From assembly GCF_004343195.1 (NCBI RefSeq), contig NZ_SMCR01000003.1, positions 186,001 to 250,000 of the forward strand: a stretch of 64,000 nt of DNA. The letters run 5' to 3'. Within the stretch, counting starts at the first letter, position 1. Each line of letters begins with the position of its first letter. The notes under the pieces were generated by a model. The model was not told the DNA's origin and searched no databases. It saw nothing but the letters and a program-made list of their open reading frames with translations. Shown one piece after another: positions 37,303 through 53,252 of this stretch. The position numbers were made by a program, and so were the translations under genes. The stretch comes from Biostraticola tofi. GTDB lineage: Bacteria > Pseudomonadota > Gammaproteobacteria > Enterobacterales > Enterobacteriaceae.

Positions 37303-37323
37303 CCGGCCAGCAGGGCTGACCGG
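37303..37323 (-). terminator. hairpin after trxB
   Basis: CCGGTCAG / CTGGCCGG (one G-T pair) with loop CCCTG on the minus strand, 39 bases after the trxB stop, followed by a T-rich stretch (TTATTGTTATTTT). Confidence 0.5.
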
Positions 37324-37361
37324 AGGGTATCAGAACAGCAGCGATTTCAACAGTCGGGCGT

Positions 37362-38866
<1,505 letters not shown>

Positions 38867-39361
38867 ATGGTAGACAATAAAAAACGCCCGGGTAAAGATC
38901 TTGATCGTATTGATCGTAACATCCTGAATGAATTGCAGAAGGATGGACGAATTTCCAATGTTGAACTGTCGAAAAGGGTAGGCTTATCGCCAACTCCTTG
39001 TCTGGAACGCGTCAGACGCCTGGAACGCCAGGGTTTCATTCAGGGATACACCGCATTGCTCAATCCACACTATTTGGATGCTTCTTTATTGGTTTTCGTT
39101 GAGATTACCCTCAATCGCGGCGCGCCTGATGTGTTCGAGCAGTTTAATACCGCGGTGCAGAAGCTGGAAGAAATTCAGGAATGCCATCTGGTATCCGGCG
39201 ATTTCGATTATCTGCTGAAGACCCGGGTGCCTGATATGTCCGCATACCGTAAACTGCTGGGAGAAACGCTTCTGCGCCTCCCTGGCGTCAATGATACCCG
39301 GACCTATGTGGTGATGGAAGAAGTCAAGCAGAGCAATCGTCTGGTCATTAAGACGCGTTAA
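38867..39361 (+). CDS. lrp: leucine-responsive regulatory protein Lrp
   Basis: 164 residues from ATG 38867, matching E. coli Lrp almost residue for residue after the first five. N-terminal helix-turn-helix (VELSKRVGLSPTPCLERVRRLE) and C-terminal RAM ligand domain. A global regulator of amino-acid and pilus genes that senses leucine. An ATG lies immediately before (38864), so either could be used. Followed by ftsK, as in E. coli. Confidence 0.97.
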   Translation: MVDNKKRPGKDLDRIDRNILNELQKDGRISNVELSKRVGLSPTPCLERVRRLERQGFIQGYTALLNPHYLDASLLVFVEITLNRGAPDVFEQFNTAVQKLEEIQECHLVSGDFDYLLKTRVPDMSAYRKLLGETLLRLPGVNDTRTYVVMEEVKQSNRLVIKTR

Positions 39362-39403
39362 GGATTATCACAGGTGCAAAAGTCACTCGTTTTGGTTACA
39401 CTC

Positions 39404-39419
39404 CTGTGAATACATACAG
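39404..39419. promoter_or_regulatory. LexA (SOS) box upstream of ftsK
   Basis: CTGTGAATACATACAG fits CTG-N10-CAG with the AT-rich centre and the CTGT/ACAG ends of the LexA consensus. It is 67 bases before the ftsK start. E. coli ftsK was found as the damage-inducible gene dinH and has a similar box at this place. Confidence 0.75.
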
Positions 39420-39422
39420 TTT

Positions 39423-39448
39423 CAGCGCCGTACTTCCTGTCGGCGCTG
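39423..39448 (+). terminator. hairpin between lrp and ftsK
   Basis: CAGCGCCG / CGGCGCTG with a ten-base loop, followed by ATTT. It directly follows the LexA box and could be the lrp terminator or a structure in the ftsK leader. Confidence 0.4.
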
Positions 39449-39485
39449 ATTTCATGGCGGTTCGCGGGAACCTGGAGAGCCTTTC

Positions 39486-42400
39486 TTGAGCCAGGAATAC
39501 ACAGAAGACAAAGACGTTTCATTAAAAAAACTGAGCAGTGGCCGCCGTTTACTGGAGGCTATACTGGTGGTCGTGGGTATTTTCGCCCTCTATCTAATGG
39601 TGGCGCTGGTCAGTTTCAGCCCGTCGGATCCCAGTTGGTCGCAGACGGCCTGGCATGGACCCATCCACAACCTTGGCGGCGGCATCGGCGCCTGGTTTGC
39701 CGATACGCTGTTTTTCACTTTCGGCGTGCTGGCCTACGCCCTTCCGCCCATCATGCTTATATTCTGCTGGAACTCATTCCGTCAGCGAGATGAGCGCGAC
39801 TACGTCGATTATTTTGCCCTGTCGCTTCGGCTTATCGGTAGTCTGGCGCTGTTGCTGACTTCCTGTGGTCTGGCGGCGCTGAACATTGACGACCTGTACT
39901 ATTTTGCCTCCGGCGGCGTCATCGGTAGCCTGTTAAGCAATGCGGTACTGCCCTGGTTCAATGGTATCGGCGCCACTCTGGCGCTGTTGTGCGTCTGGGC
40001 ATCGGGACTGACGCTGTTTACCGGCTGGTCCTGGCTGACCATCGCCGAGAAGATCGGCGGCGTGGTCATGGGTTGTCTGACGTTCATGAGTAATCGCTCC
40101 CGGCACGATGAAGACGATGAATACGAGGATGAGCGGTACCATGATGAGCAGGAACAGTCACTGGCTGTAATCCATGACGAGGCTGATCCGCTGCTGAGCG
40201 CGCCCGGCGTCAACCGGGGTCCGGCTGACGCCGGCGCCACGGCAGGGGATAACCCGCTGCCGTCTGTGCCTTCATCTGCTGCTGCTTTGAACAGCCAGGT
40301 CCCGGCGGCCGAAATGGGTACGGTTACCGGTCCATCTGCTGCGGCGCTGGATCCGGCCAACGCCTCGCAATCGGCCGGGGCTTTGGCCGCTTCCCTGGCG
40401 GCCGGCAGCGCCGCCTCTGCCACGCCGCCAGCGGCGGCCATCGCGGGAGATGCGATATATGCCGAGCATTCCGCCGCCAGTGAAGATCTTTCTTCGTCGA
40501 CCGATGTGCCGCGCTATCGTTTTGAACTGCCCGACACCCCGGCAGCGGCCCCGGCGGCTGATTATCCGCTCGACGAAGACCAAGGCCCGAAAATGGGCAA
40601 TTGGCAACTGACCGGCGATGACAGTCGTACTCCTTATGATTTCAGCGTTGCCCAGCGCAGCAGCGGCTCGCTTGACCAGGCTCAGGCGGCGGCAGATACG
40701 GCAGCGGCATTAACCTTCATGCCGGCATTCAGCGCCACCGGCGATTACAACCCGCAGGTCAAGCAGGGCATAGGGCCCGAATTGCCGCGCCCTAATCCGG
40801 TCAGGATCCCAACGCGTCGTGAACTGGCCTCTTACGGCATCAAAGTTCCATCCCAGCAGCGTCCGGCCACCGCCGAAGTCGATCACTCGCTGGCGGTCAG
40901 CGACGCTCAACGTTCGGCGCCGATGACTGACGAGGCGCAGCAGGAAGCAGTGGATGCGCTGCACATGGCGGCCCTCCAGCGGGAATTTGCCACCCGCGAG
41001 CAGCAGCGTTATGGCCAAGCCGCAGAGCCGCAGGATGAAGACGACCTGCTTGCACAGCGGTTGGCCGAGGAGTTCCGTCAGCAGCAGTCCTCGCGCTATG
41101 TTGCCGAAGATGCCGCGCCTGGCGTTGTCGCCGCCGAACCGTCCTCACCGCTGTCGCCGATGGCGGGCATCGATACTCGCAAGATGTTTGATTTCTCGCC
41201 ATTGGCCGATCTGGTGGATAATGCGCCCAGTGAACCTCTGTTCACCCCGCAGCCTGCTGCCGATGCTGAAGCGGCCTACCAGCGCGCCGGCCCAATCCGC
41301 CTCGACAGTGATTATCAACATGCTGACGAAGTCAGACGGGATGCCGATGCCGATGCCAATGCCGATGGCCGTCATGGCGATGAACCTCCACTGTCCAGCA
41401 ATTATGCCACAGCGCGCCAGCCGCCGCGGTCTGCCCCGGCCGCGGCAACAGAACGCCCCGAGCCGCCGCAGCCGGTTTCTCAGGCTCTGGACAGCCTGAT
41501 TCATCCATTTCTGATGCGCAATGAACAACCGCTGCAAAAACCGACTACGCCGCTGCCGACCCTGGATCTGCTGACTTCGCCACCGCTGGAGGAAGAACCG
41601 GCCGACATGTTTGCTCTTGAGCAGACGGCCCGCCTGGTAGAAGCCCGTCTCGGAGATTATCGAGTCAAGGCGGAAGTGGTGGGCATTTCTCCCGGGCCGG
41701 TCATTACCCGCTTTGAGCTGGATTTGGCGCCGGGGGTGAAAGCGGCGCGAATTTCCAACCTGTCGCGCGATCTGGCCCGTTCACTGTCGGCGGTCGCGGT
41801 GCGCGTGGTGGAAGTTATTCCCGGCAAGCCTTATGTGGGACTGGAATTGCCTAACAAACGCCGACAGACAGTTTATCTGCGCGAAGTGCTGGACTGCGAG
41901 AAATTCCGCGATACCGTCTCCCCGCTGGCTATCGTGCTCGGTAAAGATATCGCCGGTCAGCCGGTCATAGCCGATCTGGCCAAAATGCCCCATTTGCTGG
42001 TTGCCGGTACTACCGGCTCTGGTAAGTCGGTCGGCGTCAATGCGATGATCCTCAGCATGCTGTATAAAGCCACCCCCGAAGAGGTGCGCTTTATCATGAT
42101 CGATCCGAAAATGCTGGAACTGTCGGTCTATGAGGGCATTCCGCATCTGCTGACCGAAGTGGTCACCGATATGAAAGATGCCGCGAATGCCCTGCGCTGG
42201 TGCGTCGGCGAAATGGAACGTCGCTATAAATTGATGTCGGCGCTGGGGGTGCGTAACCTGGCCGGCTACAACGAGCGTATCGAACAGGCCGAGCGCATGG
42301 GCCGCCCGGTACCGGATCCGTTCTGGAAGCCGGGCGACGGTATGGCAGATTCACCGCCGATGCTGGAAAAGCTGCCTTACATCGTGGTGCTGGTGGATGA

Positions 42401-43031
42401 ATTCGCCGATCTGATGATGGCGGTGGGCAAAAAGGTTGAAGAGCTGATTGCCCGTCTGGCGCAAAAAGCCCGTGCCGCCGGCATCCACCTGGTGCTGGCA
42501 ACCCAGCGTCCTTCGGTAGATGTCATCACTGGCCTTATCAAGGCCAATATACCGACGCGTATCGCCTTCACCGTCTCGAGCAAGATTGACTCACGTACCA
42601 TTCTGGACCAGGCCGGCGCAGAATCGCTGCTGGGTATGGGCGATATGCTCTACCTGGCGCCCAACTCATCGATTCCGGTCCGGGTGCACGGGGCATTTGT
42701 GCGCGACGAAGAAGTCCATGCAGTGGTCAGCGACTGGAAAGCACGTGGCCGTCCTCAATATATCGACAGTATCACCAGCGCCGGCGAAGAAGGAGAAGGC
42801 GGCGGTGGTGCCGGTATGGATGGCGATGAAGAGTTGGATCCGCTGTTCGACCAGGCGGTGCAGTTTGTGGTTGATAAACGCCGGGCCTCGATATCCGGCG
42901 TTCAGCGACAGTTCCGCATCGGTTATAACCGGGCAGCCCGCATTATCGAGCAAATGGAACTGCAGGGCATCGTCAGCTCGCCGGGCCATAACGGCAATCG
43001 TGAGGTTCTGGCCCCGCCTTCAGCAGAGTAA
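39486..43031 (+). CDS. ftsK: DNA translocase FtsK
   Basis: 1181 residues with a TTG start aligned to E. coli MSQEY. Four membrane helices lie in residues 20-185. A linker of about 470 residues follows; it is rich in Ala, Pro, Asp and Ser, and has an Asp-Ala repeat (DADADANAD). The motor begins near residue 700: Walker A GTTGSGKS (841-848), Walker B ending at Asp971. The C-terminal gamma winged helix ([19 protein letters not shown]) reads KOPS sites and activates XerD. It couples division to chromosome dimer resolution. The protein is shorter than in E. coli (1329) because of the linker. Confidence 0.96.
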   Translation: MSQEYTEDKDVSLKKLSSGRRLLEAILVVVGIFALYLMVALVSFSPSDPSWSQTAWHGPIHNLGGGIGAWFADTLFFTFGVLAYALPPIMLIFCWNSFRQRDERDYVDYFALSLRLIGSLALLLTSCGLAALNIDDLYYFASGGVIGSLLSNAVLPWFNGIGATLALLCVWASGLTLFTGWSWLTIAEKIGGVVMGCLTFMSNRSRHDEDDEYEDERYHDEQEQSLAVIHDEADPLLSAPGVNRGPADAGATAGDNPLPSVPSSAAALNSQVPAAEMGTVTGPSAAALDPANASQSAGALAASLAAGSAASATPPAAAIAGDAIYAEHSAASEDLSSSTDVPRYRFELPDTPAAAPAADYPLDEDQGPKMGNWQLTGDDSRTPYDFSVAQRSSGSLDQAQAAADTAAALTFMPAFSATGDYNPQVKQGIGPELPRPNPVRIPTRRELASYGIKVPSQQRPATAEVDHSLAVSDAQRSAPMTDEAQQEAVDALHMAALQREFATREQQRYGQAAEPQDEDDLLAQRLAEEFRQQQSSRYVAEDAAPGVVAAEPSSPLSPMAGIDTRKMFDFSPLADLVDNAPSEPLFTPQPAADAEAAYQRAGPIRLDSDYQHADEVRRDADADANADGRHGDEPPLSSNYATARQPPRSAPAAATERPEPPQPVSQALDSLIHPFLMRNEQPLQKPTTPLPTLDLLTSPPLEEEPADMFALEQTARLVEARLGDYRVKAEVVGISPGPVITRFELDLAPGVKAARISNLSRDLARSLSAVAVRVVEVIPGKPYVGLELPNKRRQTVYLREVLDCEKFRDTVSPLAIVLGKDIAGQPVIADLAKMPHLLVAGTTGSGKSVGVNAMILSMLYKATPEEVRFIMIDPKMLELSVYEGIPHLLTEVVTDMKDAANALRWCVGEMERRYKLMSALGVRNLAGYNERIEQAERMGRPVPDPFWKPGDGMADSPPMLEKLPYIVVLVDEFADLMMAVGKKVEELIARLAQKARAAGIHLVLATQRPSVDVITGLIKANIPTRIAFTVSSKIDSRTILDQAGAESLLGMGDMLYLAPNSSIPVRVHGAFVRDEEVHAVVSDWKARGRPQYIDSITSAGEEGEGGGGAGMDGDEELDPLFDQAVQFVVDKRRASISGVQRQFRIGYNRAARIIEQMELQGIVSSPGHNGNREVLAPPSAE

Positions 43032-43044
43032 ATCCGGCGCAAAG

Positions 43045-43067
43045 GTGGCTGCCCCCTGGGCGGCCAC
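43045..43067 (+). terminator. hairpin after ftsK
   Basis: GTGGCTGCCC / GGGCGGCCAC (ten pairs, one G-T) with loop CCT, 14 bases after the ftsK stop. No T run, so it may be a partial terminator before lolA. Confidence 0.4.
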
Positions 43068-43215
43068 ATTGCAAAGATGCGTAAACCGGTCTACTTTCAG
43101 AGGATTATCCTATACCTGCGGTTTCATCTTCCGATACCATTAATTTGTCAGGGCGGGATGACCGGAGATGTCCGTTCCGGCGTCCCACCTTCTTTTCTCT
43201 AAGGGATGCCATTAC

Positions 43216-43827
43216 ATGAAGATAAGATTATTGGCCGTAGGCCTGTGTTCCGCTTTGGTCAGCCTTTCAGCCTGGGCAGACGGTGCCGGCGCATTGCAAA
43301 GCCGTCTTAATCTGGTCAATAGTTTCCATGCCAGCTTTACCCAGACGGTGACCAGCGCCGATGGCGGCGCCGTCCAGGAAGGTGAAGGGGAGCTGTGGGT
43401 CAAGCGTCCAAACCTGTTTAACTGGCATATGACCGCGCCGGACGAGAGCGTATTGATTTCAGACGGATCAACGCTCTGGTTCTACAACCCGTTTGTCGAG
43501 CAGGCGACCGCTACCTGGCTCAAGAATGCCACCGGCAATACCCCGTTTATGCTGATAACCCGCAACAGTCCTTCAGACTGGAAACAGTACCATGTGAAGC
43601 AGAGCGGCGATGAATTCGCGCTGACGCCGAAGAAGGCCGACGGCAATCTCAGGCAGTTCACCATCAAGGTCAGTTCCAGCGGCACCATCCAGAACTTTAC
43701 AGCGGTGGAACAGGATGGACAGCGCAGCAGCTACCAACTGAAAAGCCAGAACAACGGCACCGTGGATGCTTCCCGCTTCACTTTTACTCCGCCCAAGGGC
43801 GTGACGCTGGACGACCAGCGCCAGTGA
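43216..43827 (+). CDS. lolA: periplasmic lipoprotein carrier LolA
   Basis: 203 residues from ATG 43216 (AAGGGATG upstream), as in E. coli. Signal peptide cleaved at AWA/D (residue 21). The body ([25 protein letters not shown], then [18 protein letters not shown]) is the LolA beta-barrel that shields lipoprotein acyl chains from LolCDE to LolB. Seven bases before rarA. Confidence 0.96.
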   Translation: MKIRLLAVGLCSALVSLSAWADGAGALQSRLNLVNSFHASFTQTVTSADGGAVQEGEGELWVKRPNLFNWHMTAPDESVLISDGSTLWFYNPFVEQATATWLKNATGNTPFMLITRNSPSDWKQYHVKQSGDEFALTPKKADGNLRQFTIKVSSSGTIQNFTAVEQDGQRSSYQLKSQNNGTVDASRFTFTPPKGVTLDDQRQ

Positions 43828-43834
43828 GGTAGAC

Positions 43835-45178
43835 ATGAGCAATATGTCCCTTGATTTCTCACACGATGCGTTCCAGCCGCTGGCCGCCAGAATGCGGCCG
43901 GCTACCCTGGAAGAGTATGTGGGCCAGCAGCATCTTTTTGCGCCGGGCAAGCCTCTGCCCAGGGCCATCAAGAGCGGTCAGCTGCACTCGATGATCCTTT
44001 GGGGCCCGCCGGGTACCGGCAAAACCACGCTGGCAGAATTGATTGCTCATTATGGCAATGCCGATGTGGAGCGGATTTCCGCTGTGACCTCGGGCATCAA
44101 AGAGATACGGGAAGCCATTGAGCGCGCCCGCCGCAATCGTGATGCCGGACGTCGCACTATCCTGTTCGTCGATGAGGTCCATCGCTTCAATAAGAGCCAG
44201 CAGGATGCCTTTCTGCCGCACATTGAAGAGGGTACCATCACCTTTATCGGCGCCACCACCGAAAATCCGTCGTTTGAACTTAATTCGGCATTGCTGTCCA
44301 GGGCTCGGGTCTACCTGCTCAAGGCCCTCACCCGTGAAGATATCGAGCTGCTGCTCGACCAGGCGATGAAGGATGCGGTGCGTGGCTTCGGCGGGCAGAA
44401 CATCGTGCTGCCTGACGAGACGCGCCGGATGCTGGCCGAGTGGGTCAGCGGCGATGGACGCCGTGCGCTGAACAGTCTGGAAATGATGGCCGACATGGCC
44501 GAGACCGATGCACAAGGCAAGCGAGTACTGACGCCGGCTTTATTGAACGAAGTCGCCGGAGAGCGCAGTGCTCGCTTTGATAACAAAGGCGACCGCTTTT
44601 ATGACCTCATTTCAGCGCTGCATAAATCGGTACGCGGTTCCGCGCCTGATGCGGCGCTGTACTGGTATGCGCGTATCATTACTGCCGGCGGCGATCCGTT
44701 ATATGTCGCCCGACGGCTGCTGGCGATTGCCTCTGAAGATGTCGGCAATGCCGATCCCAGAGGCATGCAGGTCGCTATTTCAGCCTGGGACTGCTTTACC
44801 CGGGTCGGACCGGCTGAAGGGGAGCGCGCCATTGCGCAGGCGATTGTTTACCTCGCCTGCGCGCCGAAAAGCAATGCGGTTTACACCGCCTTTAAAGCTG
44901 CGATGCGCGATGCGCGCGAGAATGCCGATTACGATGTGCCAGAACATCTGCGCAATGCCCCGACCAAACTGATGAAAGACATGGGGCTCGGTGCCGAATA
45001 CCGCTATGCCCATGATGAACCTAACGCTTATGCCGCCGGCGAAGACTATTTTCCGCCCCAGATGGCCCGCACCCGCTATTACCATCCTACGGGTCGCGGA
45101 CTGGAAGGAAAAATTGGCGAAAAGCTTGCCTGGCTTGCCGGACAAGACGAAAATAGCCCGACAAAACGCTACCGATAA
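43835..45178 (+). CDS. rarA: replication-associated recombination ATPase RarA
   Basis: 447 residues, the E. coli length. AAA+ core with Walker [10 protein letters not shown] (57-65), Walker B FVDEVHRF and sensor [12 protein letters not shown]. The C-terminal clamp-loader-like tetramerisation domain follows. It acts at stalled replication forks. GAGGT lies between the lolA stop and this ATG, so the two genes are probably co-transcribed. Confidence 0.95.
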   Translation: MSNMSLDFSHDAFQPLAARMRPATLEEYVGQQHLFAPGKPLPRAIKSGQLHSMILWGPPGTGKTTLAELIAHYGNADVERISAVTSGIKEIREAIERARRNRDAGRRTILFVDEVHRFNKSQQDAFLPHIEEGTITFIGATTENPSFELNSALLSRARVYLLKALTREDIELLLDQAMKDAVRGFGGQNIVLPDETRRMLAEWVSGDGRRALNSLEMMADMAETDAQGKRVLTPALLNEVAGERSARFDNKGDRFYDLISALHKSVRGSAPDAALYWYARIITAGGDPLYVARRLLAIASEDVGNADPRGMQVAISAWDCFTRVGPAEGERAIAQAIVYLACAPKSNAVYTAFKAAMRDARENADYDVPEHLRNAPTKLMKDMGLGAEYRYAHDEPNAYAAGEDYFPPQMARTRYYHPTGRGLEGKIGEKLAWLAGQDENSPTKRYR

Positions 45179-45212
45179 CCCACCCGTTGCGGTAAGGTTA
45201 ACGGTGGTATAA

Positions 45213-46580
<1,368 letters not shown>

Positions 46581-46600
46581 GTTCACTTGCCTTATCGGCT

Positions 46601-46631
46601 CCCGGCAGAGAGCATATCGCTCTCTACCGGG
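46601..46631 (+). terminator. hairpin after serS
   Basis: CCCGG-c-AGAGAGC / GCTCTCT-a-CCGGG with loop ATATC, one internal mismatch, 20 bases after the serS stop. No long T run directly after it. Confidence 0.55.
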
Positions 46632-46783
46632 GTAGGCTAAACCGCTGCAATCCCCCTTTTCTTGCCCTTTCCCCGACTGTCTTTGCAAAAAATGCTGACC
46701 GCTATTTCAGCCGATTGACTTTTATCGGCGTAGTGGCATTATGCGCGCAAATCTTCTCCATTTTATGCCGGTTCCCGTATCCT

Positions 46784-47929
46784 ATGTCCGCTTATTCTCG
46801 CCCCGTGCTGATGCTGCTCGCGGGGCTTTTGCTGTTAACTATTTCTATAGCGGTACTTAATACGCTGGTGCCACTGTGGCTTGCTCATCAATCCCTGCCC
46901 ACCTGGCGGGTCGGCCTGGTCAGCTCTTCCTATTTCAGCGGTAACTTGGCGGGCACCCTGGTTGCCGGCATGCTGATAAAGAACATCGGTTTTACCCGCA
47001 GCTATCATTACGCTTGCGCCCTATTTGCCGTAGCTACGCTCGGCTTAGCCCTTTCCTATGGATTCAGCGTCTGGGTGATGTTCCGGTTTATCGCCGGCAT
47101 TGCCTGCGCCATTATCTGGGTGGTGGTGGAAAGCGCCCTGATGCGCAGCGGTACCGCCCGCACCCGGGGGCAACTGCTGGCAGCCTATATGATGATTTAT
47201 TATATGGGTACCGTGCTGGGTCAACTGCTGCTGACAAAAGTGTCTACTGAACTGATGCAGGTGCTGCCCTGGGTTATCAGCCTGATGGCGGTTGCCGCGC
47301 TGCCGCTGCTGTTTGCCCGAGTGGAAAATCAGAATGAAGATGCGCCCACTACCTCCCTGTGGCCGATGCTGCGCCGTCGCAACGCCCGCCTGGGTATCAA
47401 TGGCTGTGTGATTTCCGGCATCGTACTGGGGTCACTGTACGGCCTGATGCCGCTCTATCTGTCGCACCAGGGGATGAGTGACGGCAATGTGGGTTATTGG
47501 ATGGCGTTGCTGGTCAGCGCCGGCATAATCGGGCAATGGCCGATAGGCCGCCTGGCGGATCGTTATGGAAAACTGATGATGCTGCGGGTGCAGGTGTTTA
47601 TGGTTATCCTTGGCGCGGTAGCGATGCTGGGACATACCGCCATGGCACCGGCGCTGTTTGTGCTGGGCGCATCTGGCTTTACCCTCTATCCGGTCGCCAT
47701 GGCATGGGCCTGCGAAAAAGTCAGCCAGGATGAACTGGTGGCAATGAATCAGGCGCTGCTGCTGAGCTATACCTTGGGCAGCCTGTTTGGCCCGACCATG
47801 ACCGCCATGCTGATGCAGCATTTCTCCGATCGTCTGCTGTTTGTGATGATAGCCATTGTGGCAGGGCTGTATCTTGCCATGCTGCTGCGCAAACCTGACC
47901 ATCATCACACGCCGGTGGCTACCGCCTGA
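46784..47929 (+). CDS. ycaD: major facilitator superfamily transporter YcaD
   Basis: 381 residues from ATG 46784, as in E. coli (382). Twelve hydrophobic segments; the shared block [20 protein letters not shown] and [18 protein letters not shown] identify YcaD. Inner-membrane transporter with unknown substrate. In E. coli dmsABC and ycaC lie between serS and ycaD; here they are absent. Confidence 0.92.
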   Translation: MSAYSRPVLMLLAGLLLLTISIAVLNTLVPLWLAHQSLPTWRVGLVSSSYFSGNLAGTLVAGMLIKNIGFTRSYHYACALFAVATLGLALSYGFSVWVMFRFIAGIACAIIWVVVESALMRSGTARTRGQLLAAYMMIYYMGTVLGQLLLTKVSTELMQVLPWVISLMAVAALPLLFARVENQNEDAPTTSLWPMLRRRNARLGINGCVISGIVLGSLYGLMPLYLSHQGMSDGNVGYWMALLVSAGIIGQWPIGRLADRYGKLMMLRVQVFMVILGAVAMLGHTAMAPALFVLGASGFTLYPVAMAWACEKVSQDELVAMNQALLLSYTLGSLFGPTMTAMLMQHFSDRLLFVMIAIVAGLYLAMLLRKPDHHHTPVATA

Positions 47930-48011
47930 CGTAGTCATTACGGGTGGCAACCGTGGAGTCAATCCCGGTGGCAACCGCCTGGCGGGTACAATCCCGTGGG
48001 CTGTCGCCTCA

Positions 48012-48046
48012 CAGTAAAGCGGCGGGCATTGCCCGCCGCTTTACTG
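48012..48046. terminator. bidirectional terminator ycaD / ABC gene
   Basis: A perfect 16-base-pair stem, CAGTAAAGCGGCGGGC / GCCCGCCGCTTTACTG with loop ATT, lies between two convergent genes. Its A/T-rich stem base serves both directions. Confidence 0.75.
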
Positions 48047-48057
48047 GCTGATGGCGG

Positions 48058-49806
48058 TCAATTGCCCTGTGGCAAGGGACTGACATCGAGCACTGTCTCG
48101 CTGCCTTCCTCCTGCTGACGGGTAAAACGCCAGCAATGGTCATGATAGCGTGCCACACTCAAGCGATGGGCGATACTTATCACCGTGACGCCCGGCAATT
48201 CTTCAGTAATCAACTGATACATTAACTGCTCGTTTTCATCATCCAGCGCGCTGGTCGCCTCATCCAGGAACAGGATATCGGGTTTTATCAGCAGCGCACG
48301 GGCAAACGCCAGCCGTTGCTGCTCACCCGGCGACAGCCAATGGCTCCAATTGGTTTGTTTGTCGAGCATTGGCTGAAGATGGCTTAACCGGGCCTGAGCC
48401 AATACCTTCATCATGTCCTGCTCGCTGAAGTGACCCGCTTCATCCGGATAGCACAGGGCCGCCTGCAGCGAACCGATAGGAATATAGCTACGCTGGGGCA
48501 GAAACAGCGTTTTTTTACCGCTCTGTAGGCCAATATCACCGGAACCGTAGGGCCAGATGCCGGCTACCGCCCGCAGCAGCGTCGATTTGCCACAGCCCGA
48601 AGGGCCGATAATTAACGTGCGTTCACCGGGTTTAATGGCAAGCGTCGCCGGTGCGAACAGCGATTTACCGGACGGGACAGCCAGAGACAACGCATTGATG
48701 GCCAGCGCCTGTACCGGTTCAGCATGTCGCTTAATCGGTGTATTCTGGCTACTGTGGCGTTCCACCGCGGCATTAAAGCCCGCCAGCCGGTTGGTGCAGG
48801 CTTTCCAGTTTGCCAATTGATTAAACGCATCGATAAACCACGACAGGGCACCCTGGATTTGGCCGAAGGCTGAAGATATCTGCATCAGGGTGCCCAGTTG
48901 GATGGCGCCGGAAAAATAACGAGGGGCGGCCACCAGCACCGGGAATATATTGGCAAACTGGCCGTAGAAATTACTGGCAATGTTCAGGCGGCGGGTGACG
49001 CGCATGATAGACCACCAGTTGGCGCGGATTGATTCAAAGTGGCCGTTAAGCTGCCTGGCTTCACGCGGTTCCCCCTGATAAAGGGCGATGGCGTCATGGT
49101 TTTCACGGATGCGAATCAAGCCAAAGCGGAAGTTGGCCTCAAATTTTTCCTGATCAAAACCCAGGCGCACCAGCGGTTTGCCCACCAGCCAGATCACCCA
49201 TGACCCCACGGCGGCATACAAAATGGCAAACCACACCATATAGGCGGGAATGACAACGTTATGTCCGCCGAAAGTAAACGCCAGCGGCCCGCTGACCGAC
49301 CAGAGAATGGTAATAAATGAGAAGAACGTCACCACGCTCGACAGCAGACCGAGCGTCAGAGAGAGGGTGCCGCTGGTCAGGGCATTGAGGTCTTCGGCAA
49401 TACGCTGATCCGGGTTGTCGACGCTTTGCTGCTGTTCAACATGATAATAGACATGATGCTGGAGCCATTTATCCATGTATTTTTCCGTCATCCAGCGCCG
49501 CCAATACATCTGCAGTCCCTGGGTCAGGTAGATACGGTAAATGGAGATAACGATAAAAAGCAGCGCCAGCCAGGTGAAGTGGATTAACTGTGCTTTGAAT
49601 ACCACATAATCTTTGTTCTGCAAGGCGTCATAAAACACCCGGTTCCATTCATTAAACTGCACGGTGATATAAATAGTGGTTAATGAAAGAAAGATAATCA
49701 GCCCCAGCATACCCCAGGCGCGCCATTTTTCTTCTGACAGCCAATAGGGCTTGATAAGTCTCCAGACGTCGCGCCAGGGTGCTGCTTTGATATCTGTTTG
49801 CTTCAT
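48058..49806 (-). CDS. YddA-type ABC exporter (SbmA/BacA-like membrane domain fused to ATPase)
   Basis: 582 residues. The N-terminal half (about 30-330) has six hydrophobic segments and the SbmA_BacA-type core ITVQFNEWNRVFYDALQNKDYVVF and RWRRWMTEKYMDKWL-like part. The C-terminal ATPase has Walker A GPSGCGKST (401-409), signature LSPGEQQR (491-498) and Walker B before DEATSALD. It resembles E. coli YddA and bacterial relatives said to move peptides or cobalamin-like compounds. Cargo cannot be inferred. It is not at this place in E. coli, and it stands alone between the ycaD and pflA genes. Confidence 0.82.
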   Translation of the reverse strand: MKQTDIKAAPWRDVWRLIKPYWLSEEKWRAWGMLGLIIFLSLTTIYITVQFNEWNRVFYDALQNKDYVVFKAQLIHFTWLALLFIVISIYRIYLTQGLQMYWRRWMTEKYMDKWLQHHVYYHVEQQQSVDNPDQRIAEDLNALTSGTLSLTLGLLSSVVTFFSFITILWSVSGPLAFTFGGHNVVIPAYMVWFAILYAAVGSWVIWLVGKPLVRLGFDQEKFEANFRFGLIRIRENHDAIALYQGEPREARQLNGHFESIRANWWSIMRVTRRLNIASNFYGQFANIFPVLVAAPRYFSGAIQLGTLMQISSAFGQIQGALSWFIDAFNQLANWKACTNRLAGFNAAVERHSSQNTPIKRHAEPVQALAINALSLAVPSGKSLFAPATLAIKPGERTLIIGPSGCGKSTLLRAVAGIWPYGSGDIGLQSGKKTLFLPQRSYIPIGSLQAALCYPDEAGHFSEQDMMKVLAQARLSHLQPMLDKQTNWSHWLSPGEQQRLAFARALLIKPDILFLDEATSALDDENEQLMYQLITEELPGVTVISIAHRLSVARYHDHCWRFTRQQEEGSETVLDVSPLPQGN

Positions 49807-49955
49807 GCGTTTACTACCACTCCGCCAAGGTTAAAAGGACATAATACGACAACATTCTATCCGGTTAAGTTGCAATCGCGGTTTAATTAATGAGGAAACA
49901 TTTCAAGGAGATATAGAAGGGCGCAATGACCAGGCTGGCGGGAAAGAGGTATCAG

Positions 49956-49986
49956 GTCGCAGGAACAACCGGCAAGCTCCTGCGAC
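49956..49986 (-). terminator. hairpin after pflA
   Basis: GTCGCAGGA (49956-49964) and TCCTGCGAC (49978-49986) pair perfectly across 13 bases, 17 bases past the pflA stop. A nine-base direct repeat GGTATCAGG flanks it (49948-49956 and 49992-50000). No T run. Confidence 0.4.
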
Positions 49987-50002
49987 GGCATGGTATCAGG
50001 GA

Positions 50003-50743
50003 TTAATACATCACTTTATGACCATAGCTGGCCAGGATGTTTTTAACATGATCCATTTTCTCGGTGGTTGGGGGTTTGACGCCGTCGAGCTTGTACTCTT
50101 CGCCCATGGCAATCCATTTATGTTTACCCAATTCATGGTAGGGCAGCAACTCGATTTTTTCGATATTGCTCATATCGCGGGTAAACTCACCGAGCATATG
50201 AACTGATTTGTCATCATCCGACCAGCCTGGCACAACCACATATCTCAGCCATGTCCGTTTGTTGATTTTTGCCAGATAGCGAGCGAAGTCCAGCGTACGA
50301 TGATTGGAGACGCCCACCAGATTCTGGTGAATATCGTCGTTCATTTCCTTGATATCCAGCATCACCAGATCGGTAACGTCCAACAGTTCGTCGATGACCG
50401 GATCATAGCGACGAACAAACCCGTTGGTATCAAGGCAGGTGTTGATACCTTCGGCATGGCAGGCCCTGAACCAGTCGCGGACAAATTCCGCCTGCAGGAT
50501 GGCTTCACCGCCGGAAGCGGTCACACCGCCGCCGGAGGCATTCATGAAATGGCGATAAGTGACCGTCTCTTTCATGATTTCTTCAACAGTGATTTCTTTA
50601 CCGCCATGGGTGTCCCAGGTATCGCGGTTATGGCAATACAGGCAGCGCATCAGGCATCCCTGGAAGAAGATGATGAAACGGATGCCTGGGCCGTCGACGG
50701 TACCGCAGGACTCAAAAGAATGGATGCGACCAAGTACAGACAT
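50003..50743 (-). CDS. pflA: pyruvate formate-lyase-activating enzyme
   Basis: 246 residues, as in E. coli. Radical SAM motif Cys30-x3-Cys34-x2-Cys37 (CLMRCLYC) binds the [4Fe-4S] cluster. DGPGIRF and ASGGEAILQ are family hallmarks. It makes the glycyl radical on PflB in anaerobic cells. It follows pflB with a terminator-like hairpin between, so it is probably also transcribed on its own. Confidence 0.97.
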   Translation of the reverse strand: MSVLGRIHSFESCGTVDGPGIRFIIFFQGCLMRCLYCHNRDTWDTHGGKEITVEEIMKETVTYRHFMNASGGGVTASGGEAILQAEFVRDWFRACHAEGINTCLDTNGFVRRYDPVIDELLDVTDLVMLDIKEMNDDIHQNLVGVSNHRTLDFARYLAKINKRTWLRYVVVPGWSDDDKSVHMLGEFTRDMSNIEKIELLPYHELGKHKWIAMGEEYKLDGVKPPTTEKMDHVKNILASYGHKVMY

Positions 50744-50861
50744 TGCGGGGTTTTCTCCATTTTGGCGAATGTAAATTGTTTTGACTGAAAGCCCTGGCTC
50801 AGAGGGCTGTCCGGCAAAACAAGCTGGCCTGAAGCGGGCAACATACCCGCTATGAGTAAAA

Positions 50862-50885
50862 AGGCCCCACTTTCGTGGAGCCTTT
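50862..50885 (-). terminator. terminator of pflB
   Basis: On the minus strand AGGCTCCAC / GTGGGGCCT (one G-T pair) with loop GAAA, followed by TTTTT. It lies about 30 bases after the pflB stop. Confidence 0.8.
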
Positions 50886-50914
50886 ATTTTACGCCTTTTC
50901 AGACGGTGAAGGAA

Positions 50915-53197
<2,283 letters not shown>

Positions 53198-53252
53198 TGT
53201 ACACCTACCTTCTAATGTGGAATTTACGAATTCCGGCTTTAGCGGCGAAATG

